Assembly: GCA_023475265.1 (NCBI GenBank)
Contig: JAMCWE010000093.1
Location: 1 to 35,826 of the forward strand
Source: Bacteroidota bacterium
GTDB lineage: Bacteria > Bacteroidota > Ignavibacteria > Ignavibacteriales > Ignavibacteriaceae
Direction of reading: 5' to 3'
Length of the DNA: 35,826 bases
A program made the translations under genes and the position numbers. Below, one piece after another: positions 1-8,756 of the stretch. The notes under the pieces are model-generated. The model saw only the letters and a program-made list of their open reading frames with translations. It searched no databases and was not told the origin of the DNA. The stretch's first letter is position 1; each line of letters starts with the position of its first letter.

Positions 1-432
1 TTAAATGAGGGAACTAAATTCGATGTATTCATTCCTGCGTTTGAAACTACCGCAGTTGAAAAACTAACACCTGCTGAAAAAATTATCTTACTGGCAGATG
101 ATGAGATTATGTTGAGAGATCTTTTGTCCGAACTCCTCGAGTCCTATGGTTATAATGTAATAAAGGTTTCTACCGGAGTGGAAGCTCTGAAGGTATTGAC
201 TGAAGAAATAAAAGTTAATTTAGCAATAATCGATTATAACATGCCTCAAATGGATGGATTGGAGTGTATCAAACAAATAAGAGAATTAAAATTTAAAATG
301 CCTATTATTCTGTCTTCCGGAAGCTTTGCATTCGGTGAGGATTTTGATTATAAAAAAATAGGGGTCAACACAATTTTATCGAAGCCTTATGAGTTTGAAA
401 CTATGCTGTCAACAATACAAAAATTAATCTGA
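1..432 (+). CDS. Hybrid histidine kinase, C-terminal fragment (ATPase end plus receiver), truncated by window edge
   Basis: The frame is open from base 1, so the gene begins outside the window; the first ATG at 109 is internal. Codons 1-12 (LNEGTKFDVFIP) match the last strand of a HATPase_c domain, where G-x-G-T-x-F-x-x-x-x-P is typical. After a short linker comes a receiver domain (codons about 28-143). Its acidic pocket is ADDE, the phospho-acceptor aspartate is at codon 78 (IIDYNMPQMDG, bases 232-234), and the switch lysine is in LSKPY. It is therefore the tail of a membrane or soluble hybrid kinase whose sensor part cannot be seen. The stop at 430-432 overlaps the convergent gene's stop by 9 bp, so the two genes share their 3' ends with no room for a terminator. 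Confidence 0.9.
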   Translation, partial: LNEGTKFDVFIPAFETTAVEKLTPAEKIILLADDEIMLRDLLSELLESYGYNVIKVSTGVEALKVLTEEIKVNLAIIDYNMPQMDGLECIKQIRELKFKMPIILSSGSFAFGEDFDYKKIGVNTILSKPYEFETMLSTIQKLI

Positions 433-1116
433 TGAACTTGTTGTAGGCTCTGTTTCCGAGGTATCCAATTCAACCATCTTTATGTTTTTAATATAATCCG
501 AAAAGATCGGCTTCTTAATCGAATTTAAGCTGTTAAGTACATCAGTAATTTCTTTTATAGCTGTCTCGATGTATGTTAACCGTTTTAAGATTGCCTCAAT
601 AGAAAGATCAGGTTTTTTTAATTCCCTTTTTATTGCTGCCGTAGAAAGACTAATAAGTGTTAAAGGCTGCTTTATTTTATGATTGGTTGTAACAACTGTA
701 GCAGCAAATGTATTTTTCTGTTCAGCCTCTAATAAAAGTTTATGTGCTTCCGAAAGTTTAAGCGCTGAATTAACTCTTGCAATTAGTTCTATTCTGTTAA
801 AAGGTTTTTTAATATAATCAAAAGCTCCGGCTTCAAGTCCAACTTTTGTATCTTCAGCGCTCGATTTGGCAGTTACGAGAATAACCGGGATATGAGAGGT
901 GGTGGGTTCTGCTGTTAAAAATTTAAGAACTTCTATCCCGGACATTTCAGGCATCATTACATCAAGCAGAACCAAATCAGGAAGCTCGCTAAGTGCTTTT
1001 TCAATCGCGGCTCTTCCATCATAAGCAGTTATTACTTCATAACCCTCATTCTCTAATCTATCTTGAAGCATAAACACATTTTCAGGAAGATCGTCTACAA
1101 CTAATATTTTTTTCAT
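424..1116 (-). CDS. Response regulator: receiver fused to a histidine-kinase-like dimerisation helix pair, no ATPase domain
   Basis: Residues 1-122 are a canonical receiver: acidic pair VVDD (8-9), phospho-acceptor D52 in LLDVMMPEMSG, conserved T82, and KKP at 103-105. Residues about 125-200 are helical and carry NHKIKQPLTLI (145-155). This closely resembles the H-box of HisKA/DHp domains (N-H-E-x-x-Q-P-L), with H146 as the candidate phospho-histidine. No N, G1 or G2 ATP-binding boxes follow; the protein ends in an acidic Ser/Thr-rich tail. It may be a phosphotransfer or dimerising adaptor accepting phosphate from the hybrid kinase encoded immediately upstream, whose gene it overlaps by 4 bp. 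The start is fixed by that ATGA overlap. Function is inferred; the domain calls are from visible motifs. Confidence 0.88.
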   Translation of the reverse strand: MKKILVVDDLPENVFMLQDRLENEGYEVITAYDGRAAIEKALSELPDLVLLDVMMPEMSGIEVLKFLTAEPTTSHIPVILVTAKSSAEDTKVGLEAGAFDYIKKPFNRIELIARVNSALKLSEAHKLLLEAEQKNTFAATVVTTNHKIKQPLTLISLSTAAIKRELKKPDLSIEAILKRLTYIETAIKEITDVLNSLNSIKKPIFSDYIKNIKMVELDTSETEPTTSSSD

Positions 1117-4100
1117 TTTATAATTTTTTGTTTAGTAAATAATCTTTCAATTTTAAAAGCAAGCACACCGGAATTAATTGGCTTTGCAACATAATCATTA
1201 AAACCGTGTCTTAAAATTACTTCTTTATCTTCAAGCATTGCCTTAGCAGTTATTGCATAAACTGGAATATGCGCCCATCTTTCATTTTGGCGAATCCTAT
1301 GTAAAACTTGAAATCCATCCATCTCAGGCATCATAATATCAAGCAAAATCAAATCCGGAATTTTAAATTCTAAAGTTTTTAAACACTCAATACCATTTTT
1401 TGCAAGTATCGTTTTGCATTCGCATGCTTCAACTATTTCTTTAAGAGTAAAAAGCGAATCAGGATCGTCATCTACAATTAGAACTTCTCCTTGATAAATT
1501 TTGTTCCTGCTAATAACAATACTTTGCTCACCGTCAGCTATATCAATTTGAATATTTCCAATTTCACTTTGTTCTATTGAATATGATTCCTGTATTTTTA
1601 TTCTATCTCTAACAATTTTTAATACATCCATCGGATGACCATGAGATTTAACTGCGATCTCTTCAACAATGTTAGTTAAAGAATTTTTTTCTTCTTCTGT
1701 TATTTCCTTGCCTGTACTTATAATTATCGGGATATGATTAGTTTCCTTATTTGATTTTAATTTATACGACAAAGATATACCATCAATATTTGGCATAAGA
1801 AGATCAAGCACAATTAAATCGGGTTGAACCTCTAAAATTTTACTAAATGCCAGCTCGCTATCCTTAATATATTCAATCCTTATTTTTTCATCTTTAAAAG
1901 CATCTTTGAATTTTTCAAATTCCAATTCGTCATCATCAACAATTACAATTTTTTCTAATTTCTTTTTAGCAAGACTTTCAAGTTTTTTGAAAGTTGAAAT
2001 TAATTTTTCCGAAGCAATCGGCTTTACAAAATATTCAAATGCACCAAGGCCGTATCCAATATTTTTATCGCCAAGTATTGAAATTAAAATAACCGGGATG
2101 TCTTTTGTTGACGGTGATTCTTTCAATTCTTTTAACACTGTCCATCCGTCTTTTCCCGGCATCATAACATCTAAAGTTATTGCAAACGGCTGAAGCTTTT
2201 TAGCTTTTTTAATTCCTTCGTCTCCGTCGCTTGCATAAGCAATTTCGTAACCATTAGCAATTAAATATTGACCAATTGTATATCTAACTTCCTGATCATC
2301 ATCAATTATAAGAATCGGATTTTTTCTGTTTTTCAATAAAGTTTTGATATCAACTTTTGTTTTTTCAATTGCTTCCCTCATCTTAATAATTTTTAGCGGA
2401 ATTGAAAATGTAAAAATTGAACCGTCCCCGATTTCACTTTTAACTGTAAGGCTTCCCTTCATTAGATCTGCAATTTTTTTACTGATCGCCAAACCAAGGC
2501 CGCTTCCGGTGTATTTGCGAGTTGTGGTTTCATCAATCTGGCGAAACTCTTCAAAAATGATTTCTTGATCTTTCTCCGAAATTCCAATTCCGGAATCGAT
2601 AACTTCAAACTTCAAAACTTTTTCTTCTAAAGAATAAATATGCAGCTCAACAAATCCGCTGTTTGTAAATTTAACAGCATTGCCCAGCAAATTAATTAAT
2701 ACCTGAACAACTTTTCCTTTATCTGTATTAATAATTATGTTGGTATTCACGTTCCTAATAATTTTAAATGGAAGCTCTTTTTGTATTGCCAAAGGAGTAA
2801 TTGAATTTTCTACTTCCTTAACCAAATCTTCAAGCATTACTTCTTCATCATGAATGATCATCTTACCGGCTTCTATCTTGGAAAGATCAAGAATGTCGTT
2901 AATCAAATTCATCAATCGTTTCCCGCTTTTTAAAACGACTTCAATCCTTTCTCTATTTTTAATCGGTAAGTTTCGATCTTCTAAAATTAATTCGGATAAT
3001 CCAAGAATCGAATTCATTGGAGTTCTTAGCTCGTGAGACATGCTTGCGAGGAAATGCGATTTGAGCTTTGCTGCTTCTTCTGCTTTTAATTTTTGAACTT
3101 CAAGCTCAGCGGCCTTTTCTTTTAATTGATTATGAAGTTCAATGAGCGCTTCATTTTGTTTTCTTATTTGAATGTTTTGCTTTTGATAATCCTCGTTTAG
3201 CTTTTTCAATTCCGTAACCAAATTTGCAAGCTGAACAAAAGCTAAAGCATTAGTTAAACCTATCGCAAGCTGTTCTTTAATCTTTGATAAATATTCTCTT
3301 GCATCAGGAGTCGGTTTATCAAACGAACCAAGTTCTAAAACTGCAACAACTTTATTATTATAAACGATTGGCAAAATCAAAATGTTTTTGATTTCTAATT
3401 CAAGAACTCCGGTAGATACAATTGGTAAATTTTCTTTTGAATTGATTTCAATTGTGTCATGATTTTTAATTACTGTCTCAAAAATGTCAGGCTTATTCTT
3501 GAAAGATATTTCCTTCCCGATTCCATAAGAGCTGGTAAGCTTTACTTTATCATCTTCAACAACATATAATGCGCCGATTGTAAATCCGCAGGTAATAATT
3601 ATTTTATGAAGTGCCGCATTTGAAATTTCAGCTAATGTAGGATTCTGGTTCAGCATTGTGATAAATTCAGAATATTCATTTTTAGCTTTTTCATGTTTCT
3701 GAAGTTCATCGAGCATAATGTTAAACGCTGAAGCAAGGCTTCCAAGCTCATCTGTACTATGCACTTTAATTTTATTCTGGAAATTTCCTTCCTTTGTTAT
3801 TTTGGTTGCATCATTTAGTTGAGTGATTTGTTTTCGGAGCTTGTCCGTAAAAATTAAAGTAAGAATTAATGACAGGACTATACCAACCGAGCCAATAATT
3901 ATAAGCAGATATTTAAGACTATTTCTTAAATCTGCTGCCTCGCTTAATGATGTGAAAATTATAAAGCGATAATTTTCAGCTTTATAAAATGCTGTTGTCG
4001 GTTTGTAAATAGTTGCCAGTATGTCTGAAGATTCGGCAGATTGAGAAAAAACATCGAAGTTATTTTTTGAAGCTAGCTTTTTATAAGCTTCATTTAAAGA

Positions 4101-4655
4101 AAATAAATATTTAAGATTAATAGACTCATTGGAAACTACAAGAACCGAATTATTTAAAACTAAAGCAACGTCGGCATTAATCTTATTTGATAAGGTGTTT
4201 AAAAAATCATTTGAAATTATTCTGCCGTAATAATAAGTGTGCCCGTCGGAAAGCTGCGCGCTTTGAATAATTGCAAGAGGATTATTTTTCTTAAACTCAT
4301 CAATAGTCTGAATAGTGCTGGGGAAAGAAACTGTTTCTTTGTAAACTTTGCGTAAAATATAATCTGATGAATTATCTTTTGTATCAAAGATAAAATCCAG
4401 GTTCTTTATGTTGAATTGAATATTATCAAAAACTTTGTCAACACCACCGCTGGCAACAACATGAAATTCATCATCGGCGTCTTGCTGCATGTTTTGAAAA
4501 GTATAAATAAAATCGTTGGCAGAATTAAGAAGGTATTTTGATTGCTGAGAAGAGAGCACATTATACATGATCGAATAAAAAGCTATAGCTGAGCTTCCAA
4601 GAATAAGAGCAACAATAACAAAATTTATTAGAAGAATTCTATAGTTTATTTTCAT
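1113..4655 (-). CDS. Membrane sensor hybrid histidine kinase with HAMP, GAF and three receiver domains
   Basis: 1180 residues. Hydrophobic segments at about 7-30 and 248-270 flank an extracytoplasmic sensor (31-247; probably dCache/sCache-like, family not certain). HAMP follows at about 271-325 and a GAF-like domain at 335-475. A coiled coil (480-535) leads to HisKA with H541 (SMSHELRTP) and HATPase_c with N659, DSGIG (687-691) and GSGLGL (717-722). Three receivers follow: D829 (LDVMMPGKDG), D951 (LDLLMPNIDG) and D1106 (LDIMMPEMDG). All three keep the acidic DDD pocket. The gene lies 3 bp after a lone receiver gene and overlaps the next regulator by 4 bp, at the distal end of the type IV pilus gene run. 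It probably senses a periplasmic ligand or surface cue and controls pilus activity or gene expression through phosphorelay; this role is inferred from context. Confidence 0.95.
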   Translation of the reverse strand: MKINYRILLINFVIVALILGSSAIAFYSIMYNVLSSQQSKYLLNSANDFIYTFQNMQQDADDEFHVVASGGVDKVFDNIQFNIKNLDFIFDTKDNSSDYILRKVYKETVSFPSTIQTIDEFKKNNPLAIIQSAQLSDGHTYYYGRIISNDFLNTLSNKINADVALVLNNSVLVVSNESINLKYLFSLNEAYKKLASKNNFDVFSQSAESSDILATIYKPTTAFYKAENYRFIIFTSLSEAADLRNSLKYLLIIIGSVGIVLSLILTLIFTDKLRKQITQLNDATKITKEGNFQNKIKVHSTDELGSLASAFNIMLDELQKHEKAKNEYSEFITMLNQNPTLAEISNAALHKIIITCGFTIGALYVVEDDKVKLTSSYGIGKEISFKNKPDIFETVIKNHDTIEINSKENLPIVSTGVLELEIKNILILPIVYNNKVVAVLELGSFDKPTPDAREYLSKIKEQLAIGLTNALAFVQLANLVTELKKLNEDYQKQNIQIRKQNEALIELHNQLKEKAAELEVQKLKAEEAAKLKSHFLASMSHELRTPMNSILGLSELILEDRNLPIKNRERIEVVLKSGKRLMNLINDILDLSKIEAGKMIIHDEEVMLEDLVKEVENSITPLAIQKELPFKIIRNVNTNIIINTDKGKVVQVLINLLGNAVKFTNSGFVELHIYSLEEKVLKFEVIDSGIGISEKDQEIIFEEFRQIDETTTRKYTGSGLGLAISKKIADLMKGSLTVKSEIGDGSIFTFSIPLKIIKMREAIEKTKVDIKTLLKNRKNPILIIDDDQEVRYTIGQYLIANGYEIAYASDGDEGIKKAKKLQPFAITLDVMMPGKDGWTVLKELKESPSTKDIPVILISILGDKNIGYGLGAFEYFVKPIASEKLISTFKKLESLAKKKLEKIVIVDDDELEFEKFKDAFKDEKIRIEYIKDSELAFSKILEVQPDLIVLDLLMPNIDGISLSYKLKSNKETNHIPIIISTGKEITEEEKNSLTNIVEEIAVKSHGHPMDVLKIVRDRIKIQESYSIEQSEIGNIQIDIADGEQSIVISRNKIYQGEVLIVDDDPDSLFTLKEIVEACECKTILAKNGIECLKTLEFKIPDLILLDIMMPEMDGFQVLHRIRQNERWAHIPVYAITAKAMLEDKEVILRHGFNDYVAKPINSGVLAFKIERLFTKQKIIK

Positions 4656-4658
4656 GGT

Positions 4659-5024
4659 TTAAGTATCTCTTTGCAGTACTTTTCTAATGGTGATTAACAG
4701 TTCGTCAAAATCATAAGGTTTACTAATAAAATCGGTTGCACCAAGTTTAGCAGAATCAATTGCGCTTTTAACATCGGCATACGCTGTTAAGACAATAACT
4801 TTAACATCAATATTTTTTTCTTTCATTTCCCGAAGAACATCAAAACCATTTTTACCAGGCATTTTGAGATCTAATAAAATAAGATCGACAGAATGACGCG
4901 TAAAGAATTCAAATGCTTGGTCTCCATTATTCACAAAGTTAGCATTGTAACCTACTTCGGCAAGTTCTTCTTTAAGAGCCTTGCAGAGATTTATGTCGTC
5001 ATCAACAATTAATATTGATTCCAT
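4659..5024 (-). CDS. Stand-alone CheY-like receiver domain protein
   Basis: 121 residues, a single receiver with DDD (8-10), phospho-acceptor D52 (LLDLKMPGKNG), T80 and K102 in SKPY. There is no output domain, so it signals by protein-protein contact, as in CheY or PilG/PilH. I place the start at 5024: that ATG has a good ribosome site (AGGAAG, 7 bp upstream) and sits 7 bp after the secretin stop. A longer in-frame start at 5147 would add 41 residues with no family counterpart, overlapping the secretin gene by over 100 bp, and is unlikely. Lying between the secretin and the three-receiver hybrid kinase, it is a candidate link between sensory input and pilus motor output. Confidence 0.93.
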   Translation of the reverse strand: MESILIVDDDINLCKALKEELAEVGYNANFVNNGDQAFEFFTRHSVDLILLDLKMPGKNGFDVLREMKEKNIDVKVIVLTAYADVKSAIDSAKLGATDFISKPYDFDELLITIRKVLQRDT

Positions 5025-5031
5025 TTGCTTC

Positions 5032-6309
5032 CTAATTGTCTTTGCTTTGTTGTTGGTTAAGCTGATAATATTTAAGTTTTTCTCTTTGATGTTCAAGTTC
5101 ATCCTTAAGCGGATTAATTGATTGCGGCTTTGAAAATCTGCTCTCAAGCGTCGGCTCCAGTGTAGCTCTTATTAAAATGACTAATTCTTTTTTTACAACT
5201 AAATTATCATCGTAACCAAAAATGTATCTTAATCCGAAAAACCACCAAGGAAGATCTTTTAAGAAAGGGACGCCTCTTCTTACTTTTGTTGTTTGGTCGA
5301 TATACATTCCGCCGATTACGGTTTCTTCTCCGTTAAGCATTGTAACCCTGGTATCAGCTGAAGTTTTATTAATTATCGTAGTTGTCGGATCAGGAACAAA
5401 CGAACTTCGTTCAACATGAATTTTAAGTAAAATATAATTTATTCCATCTTCGGTTATGATATGCGGAGTTACAGTAACGATAGAACCGATTGAGTAAAAA
5501 TTATCAATAATGTTTCCGGAAAAGTCTCTCTGTTTAATTGAAATATCCTGTCCATCCTGCAATCTAGCATCAGTTCCGTCAAGAACTGTAATGTTTGGGC
5601 TGGAAATAATTTCTCCTACATTTTCATTTTCAAAGAACTTCAAGATTGAAGCAACTTGCCCGGAGAACCCGCCAACACTATAATTTGTAGTAGCGTTAAT
5701 ATTAAAATCTGGAGTTATTTGTGTATTTGTACCTCCGGTTGATCCGGTGCCGCCGGTTGTACCTCCGGTAGTGCCTGTAGAACTCGTTGGATTTGGAGTA
5801 AAGCTATTTAACGTACCGCCAATGCTGGATGATGCATTTTGAAATATCGTCTGCCAGTTTATTCCAAGCTGTCTTTCTTTATTTACATCCGCTTCAAAAA
5901 ATACTGCCGATATTTTTACCTCACGAGTATTGACTGGAACATAGTTGTCCTTGGTTCTTTCCTGTGTTAATGCAGAAGATTTTTTAATAATAATTACATC
6001 CGGTTTTTCTTCATAAACTAATCCGGCCATTTTAACAAGAACAACCATCGCTTTGTAATAATTCATGTTTTTGATTTCAATACCTATTGCACTATCAATT
6101 TCAACATTTGAAACAATTGGTTTCCCGGTTATTTTTTCACTCACTTTACTAAGCAGTTCAATTGCCTGGCTAAATGGAACCGTAGAGGAAAGTGTAACTA
6201 ATTCTTCGGGATTTTGATAAGTCTGCAAAGTTTTCTGCAAATAATCTTGAGAGAAGATTTGAAACGTCAATATAATAGTTAAAGCAAATGTAAATAATAA
6301 AGTCTTCAT
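5032..6309 (-). CDS. pilQ: PilQ/GspD-type secretin (short form)
   Basis: 425 residues. A signal peptide (1-21, ending FSQ) indicates export. Residues about 38-112 form an N0/STN-like periplasmic domain. About 128-390 is the C-terminal secretin domain, interrupted by a Gly/Ser/Thr-rich loop (about 172-195). Family hallmarks are EIISSPNITVLDG (233-245), GEETVIGGMY (327-336) and VPFLKDLPWWFFG (347-359), which matches the conserved VPxLxDIPxxG motif. The C-terminus (390-425) is charged and possibly coiled coil. It forms the outer-membrane ring through which the pilus emerges. It is much shorter than typical PilQ (600-750 residues) and has no AMIN domains. It follows the PilO-PilP fusion by 12 bp, as expected for an alignment-complex operon. 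Confidence 0.92.
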   Translation of the reverse strand: MKTLLFTFALTIILTFQIFSQDYLQKTLQTYQNPEELVTLSSTVPFSQAIELLSKVSEKITGKPIVSNVEIDSAIGIEIKNMNYYKAMVVLVKMAGLVYEEKPDVIIIKKSSALTQERTKDNYVPVNTREVKISAVFFEADVNKERQLGINWQTIFQNASSSIGGTLNSFTPNPTSSTGTTGGTTGGTGSTGGTNTQITPDFNINATTNYSVGGFSGQVASILKFFENENVGEIISSPNITVLDGTDARLQDGQDISIKQRDFSGNIIDNFYSIGSIVTVTPHIITEDGINYILLKIHVERSSFVPDPTTTIINKTSADTRVTMLNGEETVIGGMYIDQTTKVRRGVPFLKDLPWWFFGLRYIFGYDDNLVVKKELVILIRATLEPTLESRFSKPQSINPLKDELEHQREKLKYYQLNQQQSKDN

Positions 6310-6321
6310 TTTATTTTCTCT

Positions 6322-7215
6322 CTAATGTTTTTTCTTATTAGTGCCTTCTTTTTCAAGGCTGAGATCAACTTTTTCAATTATACCGCCTTTATTCAAAATA
6401 AAGCTAACGGTATTATGATCATAATCAATTTTGGTTAAATATCCTAAGTAAACTTGCTGTCCTTCCCATAACAAATAAGTATTGCCTTTGCTGTCTGCAA
6501 TGAATGCGCCTTCCGGAATAAGTGCTAACAATTTAGCTCCCTGCACGTCGAGCAAATTATCTATATTAGGTGGAATTTGATTTCTAATCAGCGGATAAAA
6601 TACATCGTAAATTGGTTTAGCGGTTAAATCATTTTCAACAAACTCCGCAGTTGAAAATCTATTATTAATTGAGAAATAAACATCAACTATAATTGTAAAG
6701 CTAACTAGAAAGTTTGGCGTACCATCCTTGCTGGTAGTGAGATAATTGCTCAATGTTACATTTTTAATTTTTTTCAATTCCTTGCTTTGCTCTATAGCAT
6801 AAATAAGCTGGAAGAGGTCATTATAATCTCCGCCGCCGTTGATTTTATATTCGTAATAGAAAAATTCTTTATCTGGCTTTTGATCAACAAAATCAACGTC
6901 GGTTTGGGTGTTTTCCGAAAAATCTGCGCTTATATTATTTACGAAATTAAAGAAGCTGATTGACGAAAGATTTTGAGGAATGTTAAATTTCCTTTTCGCT
7001 AAAACCGAATCGAGAACGGAAGCTTTTTTTAGCAGCCCATTATATTGAATTGTTAATTGACCAGTATTATAATGATTTGCTTTAAGTGTGGTTAATTTTT
7101 GTTGATCTGTTTTTAAAGTGCCTCGTTGGTAAATGAAAATATATGCCCCACCAATCACTAAGATAAGAATTAACAAACCAACAAGTCCGAGTGTATTTTT
7201 TACTTTTCTATTCAT
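6322..7215 (-). CDS. PilO-PilP fusion, type IV pilus alignment-complex protein
   Basis: 297 residues. There is one N-terminal membrane helix (about 9-29). A periplasmic coiled region and ferredoxin-like PilO domain (about 33-185) follow, the usual PilO layout. A linker leads to residues about 200-290, which resemble the PilP/GspC homology region: a PIYDVFYPL segment (compare RDPFxPL), GAKLLALIPEG, ADSKGNTYLLWEG and a following small-barrel pattern. PilP is normally a separate lipoprotein contacting the secretin, so here the inner-membrane PilO and secretin-contact PilP functions appear joined in one chain. The tail is lysine-rich. The gene overlaps the PilM-PilN gene by 4 bp and precedes the secretin gene by 12 bp. 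The PilO assignment is firm from context; the PilP part rests on pattern similarity. Confidence 0.85.
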   Translation of the reverse strand: MNRKVKNTLGLVGLLILILVIGGAYIFIYQRGTLKTDQQKLTTLKANHYNTGQLTIQYNGLLKKASVLDSVLAKRKFNIPQNLSSISFFNFVNNISADFSENTQTDVDFVDQKPDKEFFYYEYKINGGGDYNDLFQLIYAIEQSKELKKIKNVTLSNYLTTSKDGTPNFLVSFTIIVDVYFSINNRFSTAEFVENDLTAKPIYDVFYPLIRNQIPPNIDNLLDVQGAKLLALIPEGAFIADSKGNTYLLWEGQQVYLGYLTKIDYDHNTVSFILNKGGIIEKVDLSLEKEGTNKKKH

Positions 7216-8756
7216 TGCGTGCTCTTCTGAAAACTTGAAACATTAAAAATCAAATTAAACTTGTATGCATTCTTATCACGAAGAGCTTCATAAGTTACAC
7301 TTTTAAGTACGGCAGATTTAATTGAATAAGCAAATTCCGTTAAGACATTTCTGTTTAAAGCGTATCCTTCAAGAAGAATATTTCCAGTATCGTCTTTCGA
7401 TAATTTCGTAATCCAAAGATTTTTTTTCATCCCAATAAAATGAGATAGATCATCTAAAACATTAGACCAAATACCTGTACCAACCGAAGCCGAATCTAAT
7501 ATTGCCTGGGTTTGAGAGAACCCGCTGATTTTTCCTTGAAGGTTATTAATCTTATTTACAATTTCCTGGTTCTCTCTTAGCAATTGTGTTTGCTCTGCAA
7601 TTTGATTGTCAAGTTGTTTTATATCTTTTTGGTTCATAAGAATTTTTAAAGTCAAAAAGAACGTTACAAAAAACAATATTGGCAGTATTGCAAAACCATG
7701 CCAGGCAAATTGAAAAAATTTCTGATCTTCTTTTACATATCTTGGTAAAAGATTTATTCCGGAATAAGTTTCTTCTAGCTCATCAAAATATTCCTGAGCA
7801 ACCGCAATAGGAACACTAAATGCCGATAGCTTTTCTTTTGTAGCGGAATCTATGGAAGAAATATCAACTTCGTCAAATTGCAGTCTCGATACATTAGCTT
7901 CGGGAAAAGTTCCGTAAAATGAAAGGATTAAATTTTCCGAATCATCTTCGCCGCAAACAATAATATTGTCAAGCGATGAGATTCCGCCGTTCTCCATTTC
8001 AAGAAGAATCTTTGAGAAATAGACATCATAAGTATGAAGGTTTAGCGTACCTATATCTAATGTTGTCCCGATATGTTTTAATTTTCTTCCATGCAAGAAA
8101 ATTAATTTACTATACTCTTTACCAATATAAACAATCAACGATTGATCATCGGGAAAGAATTTTTTTCTCTTAGCTATATAATAAGCAAGTGAAAGCTCAG
8201 CGCTTTTTACTGTGGGTATCTTATAATATCTTCTACCGTTAAAACGAGCTAAAGAATTTATTATCTTTATACTAGCAACTTCTCCGCTCAGAAAAACAGA
8301 AAGAAGCGATTTATCGGCAAGTTCAATATATCCAAGATTTTCTTTGTCAATAGTTACATTCTTAGATTCATGGATGTCCTCTATAATTTCCTGTGTTACC
8401 CTTGATGATTTACTAAGCTTTGCACTTTCAACTAAATGATAATAGATTGACGGTTCTGTAACTATAGGAATAAACAAACTATTTTTAAGATTGAAATCTC
8501 TCAAGGTACTGCTAATCATACCGATGCTGGAGACAGCCAGATTTTTTTCAGCAGGAGATTGGGAACCTGCAGGTCCCTCCAAAGACAAATCATCTCCTTC
8601 AATCTTTAAGCCTGCAATTGAATCTTCCAATTCAATAGCAGGATGAACAACATCAAAAGTTGCCGCTCTGTGGATTTTTATCTTATTCTTTTCCTTTGTT
8701 ACAACGGCTATCTTTGTGTCATTACCTTCACAATATGTGCATACAATGTTTTTCAT
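7212..8756 (-). CDS. PilM-PilN fusion, type IV pilus alignment-complex protein
   Basis: 514 residues. Residues 1 to about 325 look like a diverged actin-like ATPase of the PilM type; the segment LIVYIGKEYSKLIFLHG (207-223) fits a phosphate-2 strand pair. INLLP follows at 334-338, the signature that begins PilN and that PilM binds in canonical systems. Then come a membrane helix (about 351-372), a coiled coil (375-412) and a periplasmic PilN-like ferredoxin domain (about 425-505). PilM and PilN are normally separate proteins held together by that peptide; here they form one polypeptide spanning the inner membrane. The nucleotide-binding loops look degenerate, so ATPase activity is uncertain. 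The gene abuts the PilT-like gene with no spacer. Confidence 0.87.
   Translation of the reverse strand: MKNIVCTYCEGNDTKIAVVTKEKNKIKIHRAATFDVVHPAIELEDSIAGLKIEGDDLSLEGPAGSQSPAEKNLAVSSIGMISSTLRDFNLKNSLFIPIVTEPSIYYHLVESAKLSKSSRVTQEIIEDIHESKNVTIDKENLGYIELADKSLLSVFLSGEVASIKIINSLARFNGRRYYKIPTVKSAELSLAYYIAKRKKFFPDDQSLIVYIGKEYSKLIFLHGRKLKHIGTTLDIGTLNLHTYDVYFSKILLEMENGGISSLDNIIVCGEDDSENLILSFYGTFPEANVSRLQFDEVDISSIDSATKEKLSAFSVPIAVAQEYFDELEETYSGINLLPRYVKEDQKFFQFAWHGFAILPILFFVTFFLTLKILMNQKDIKQLDNQIAEQTQLLRENQEIVNKINNLQGKISGFSQTQAILDSASVGTGIWSNVLDDLSHFIGMKKNLWITKLSKDDTGNILLEGYALNRNVLTEFAYSIKSAVLKSVTYEALRDKNAYKFNLIFNVSSFQKSTQ

Noticed and set aside
109-432. Separate 107-residue response regulator starting at ATG 109
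   Set aside because: The frame is open to base 1 and begins with the end of a kinase ATPase domain, so this ATG is internal to a hybrid kinase.
5022-5147. Longer N-terminus (41 residues) for the lone receiver
   Set aside because: It would overlap the secretin gene by over 100 bp, while ATG 5024 has a proper Shine-Dalgarno and gives a normal receiver length.
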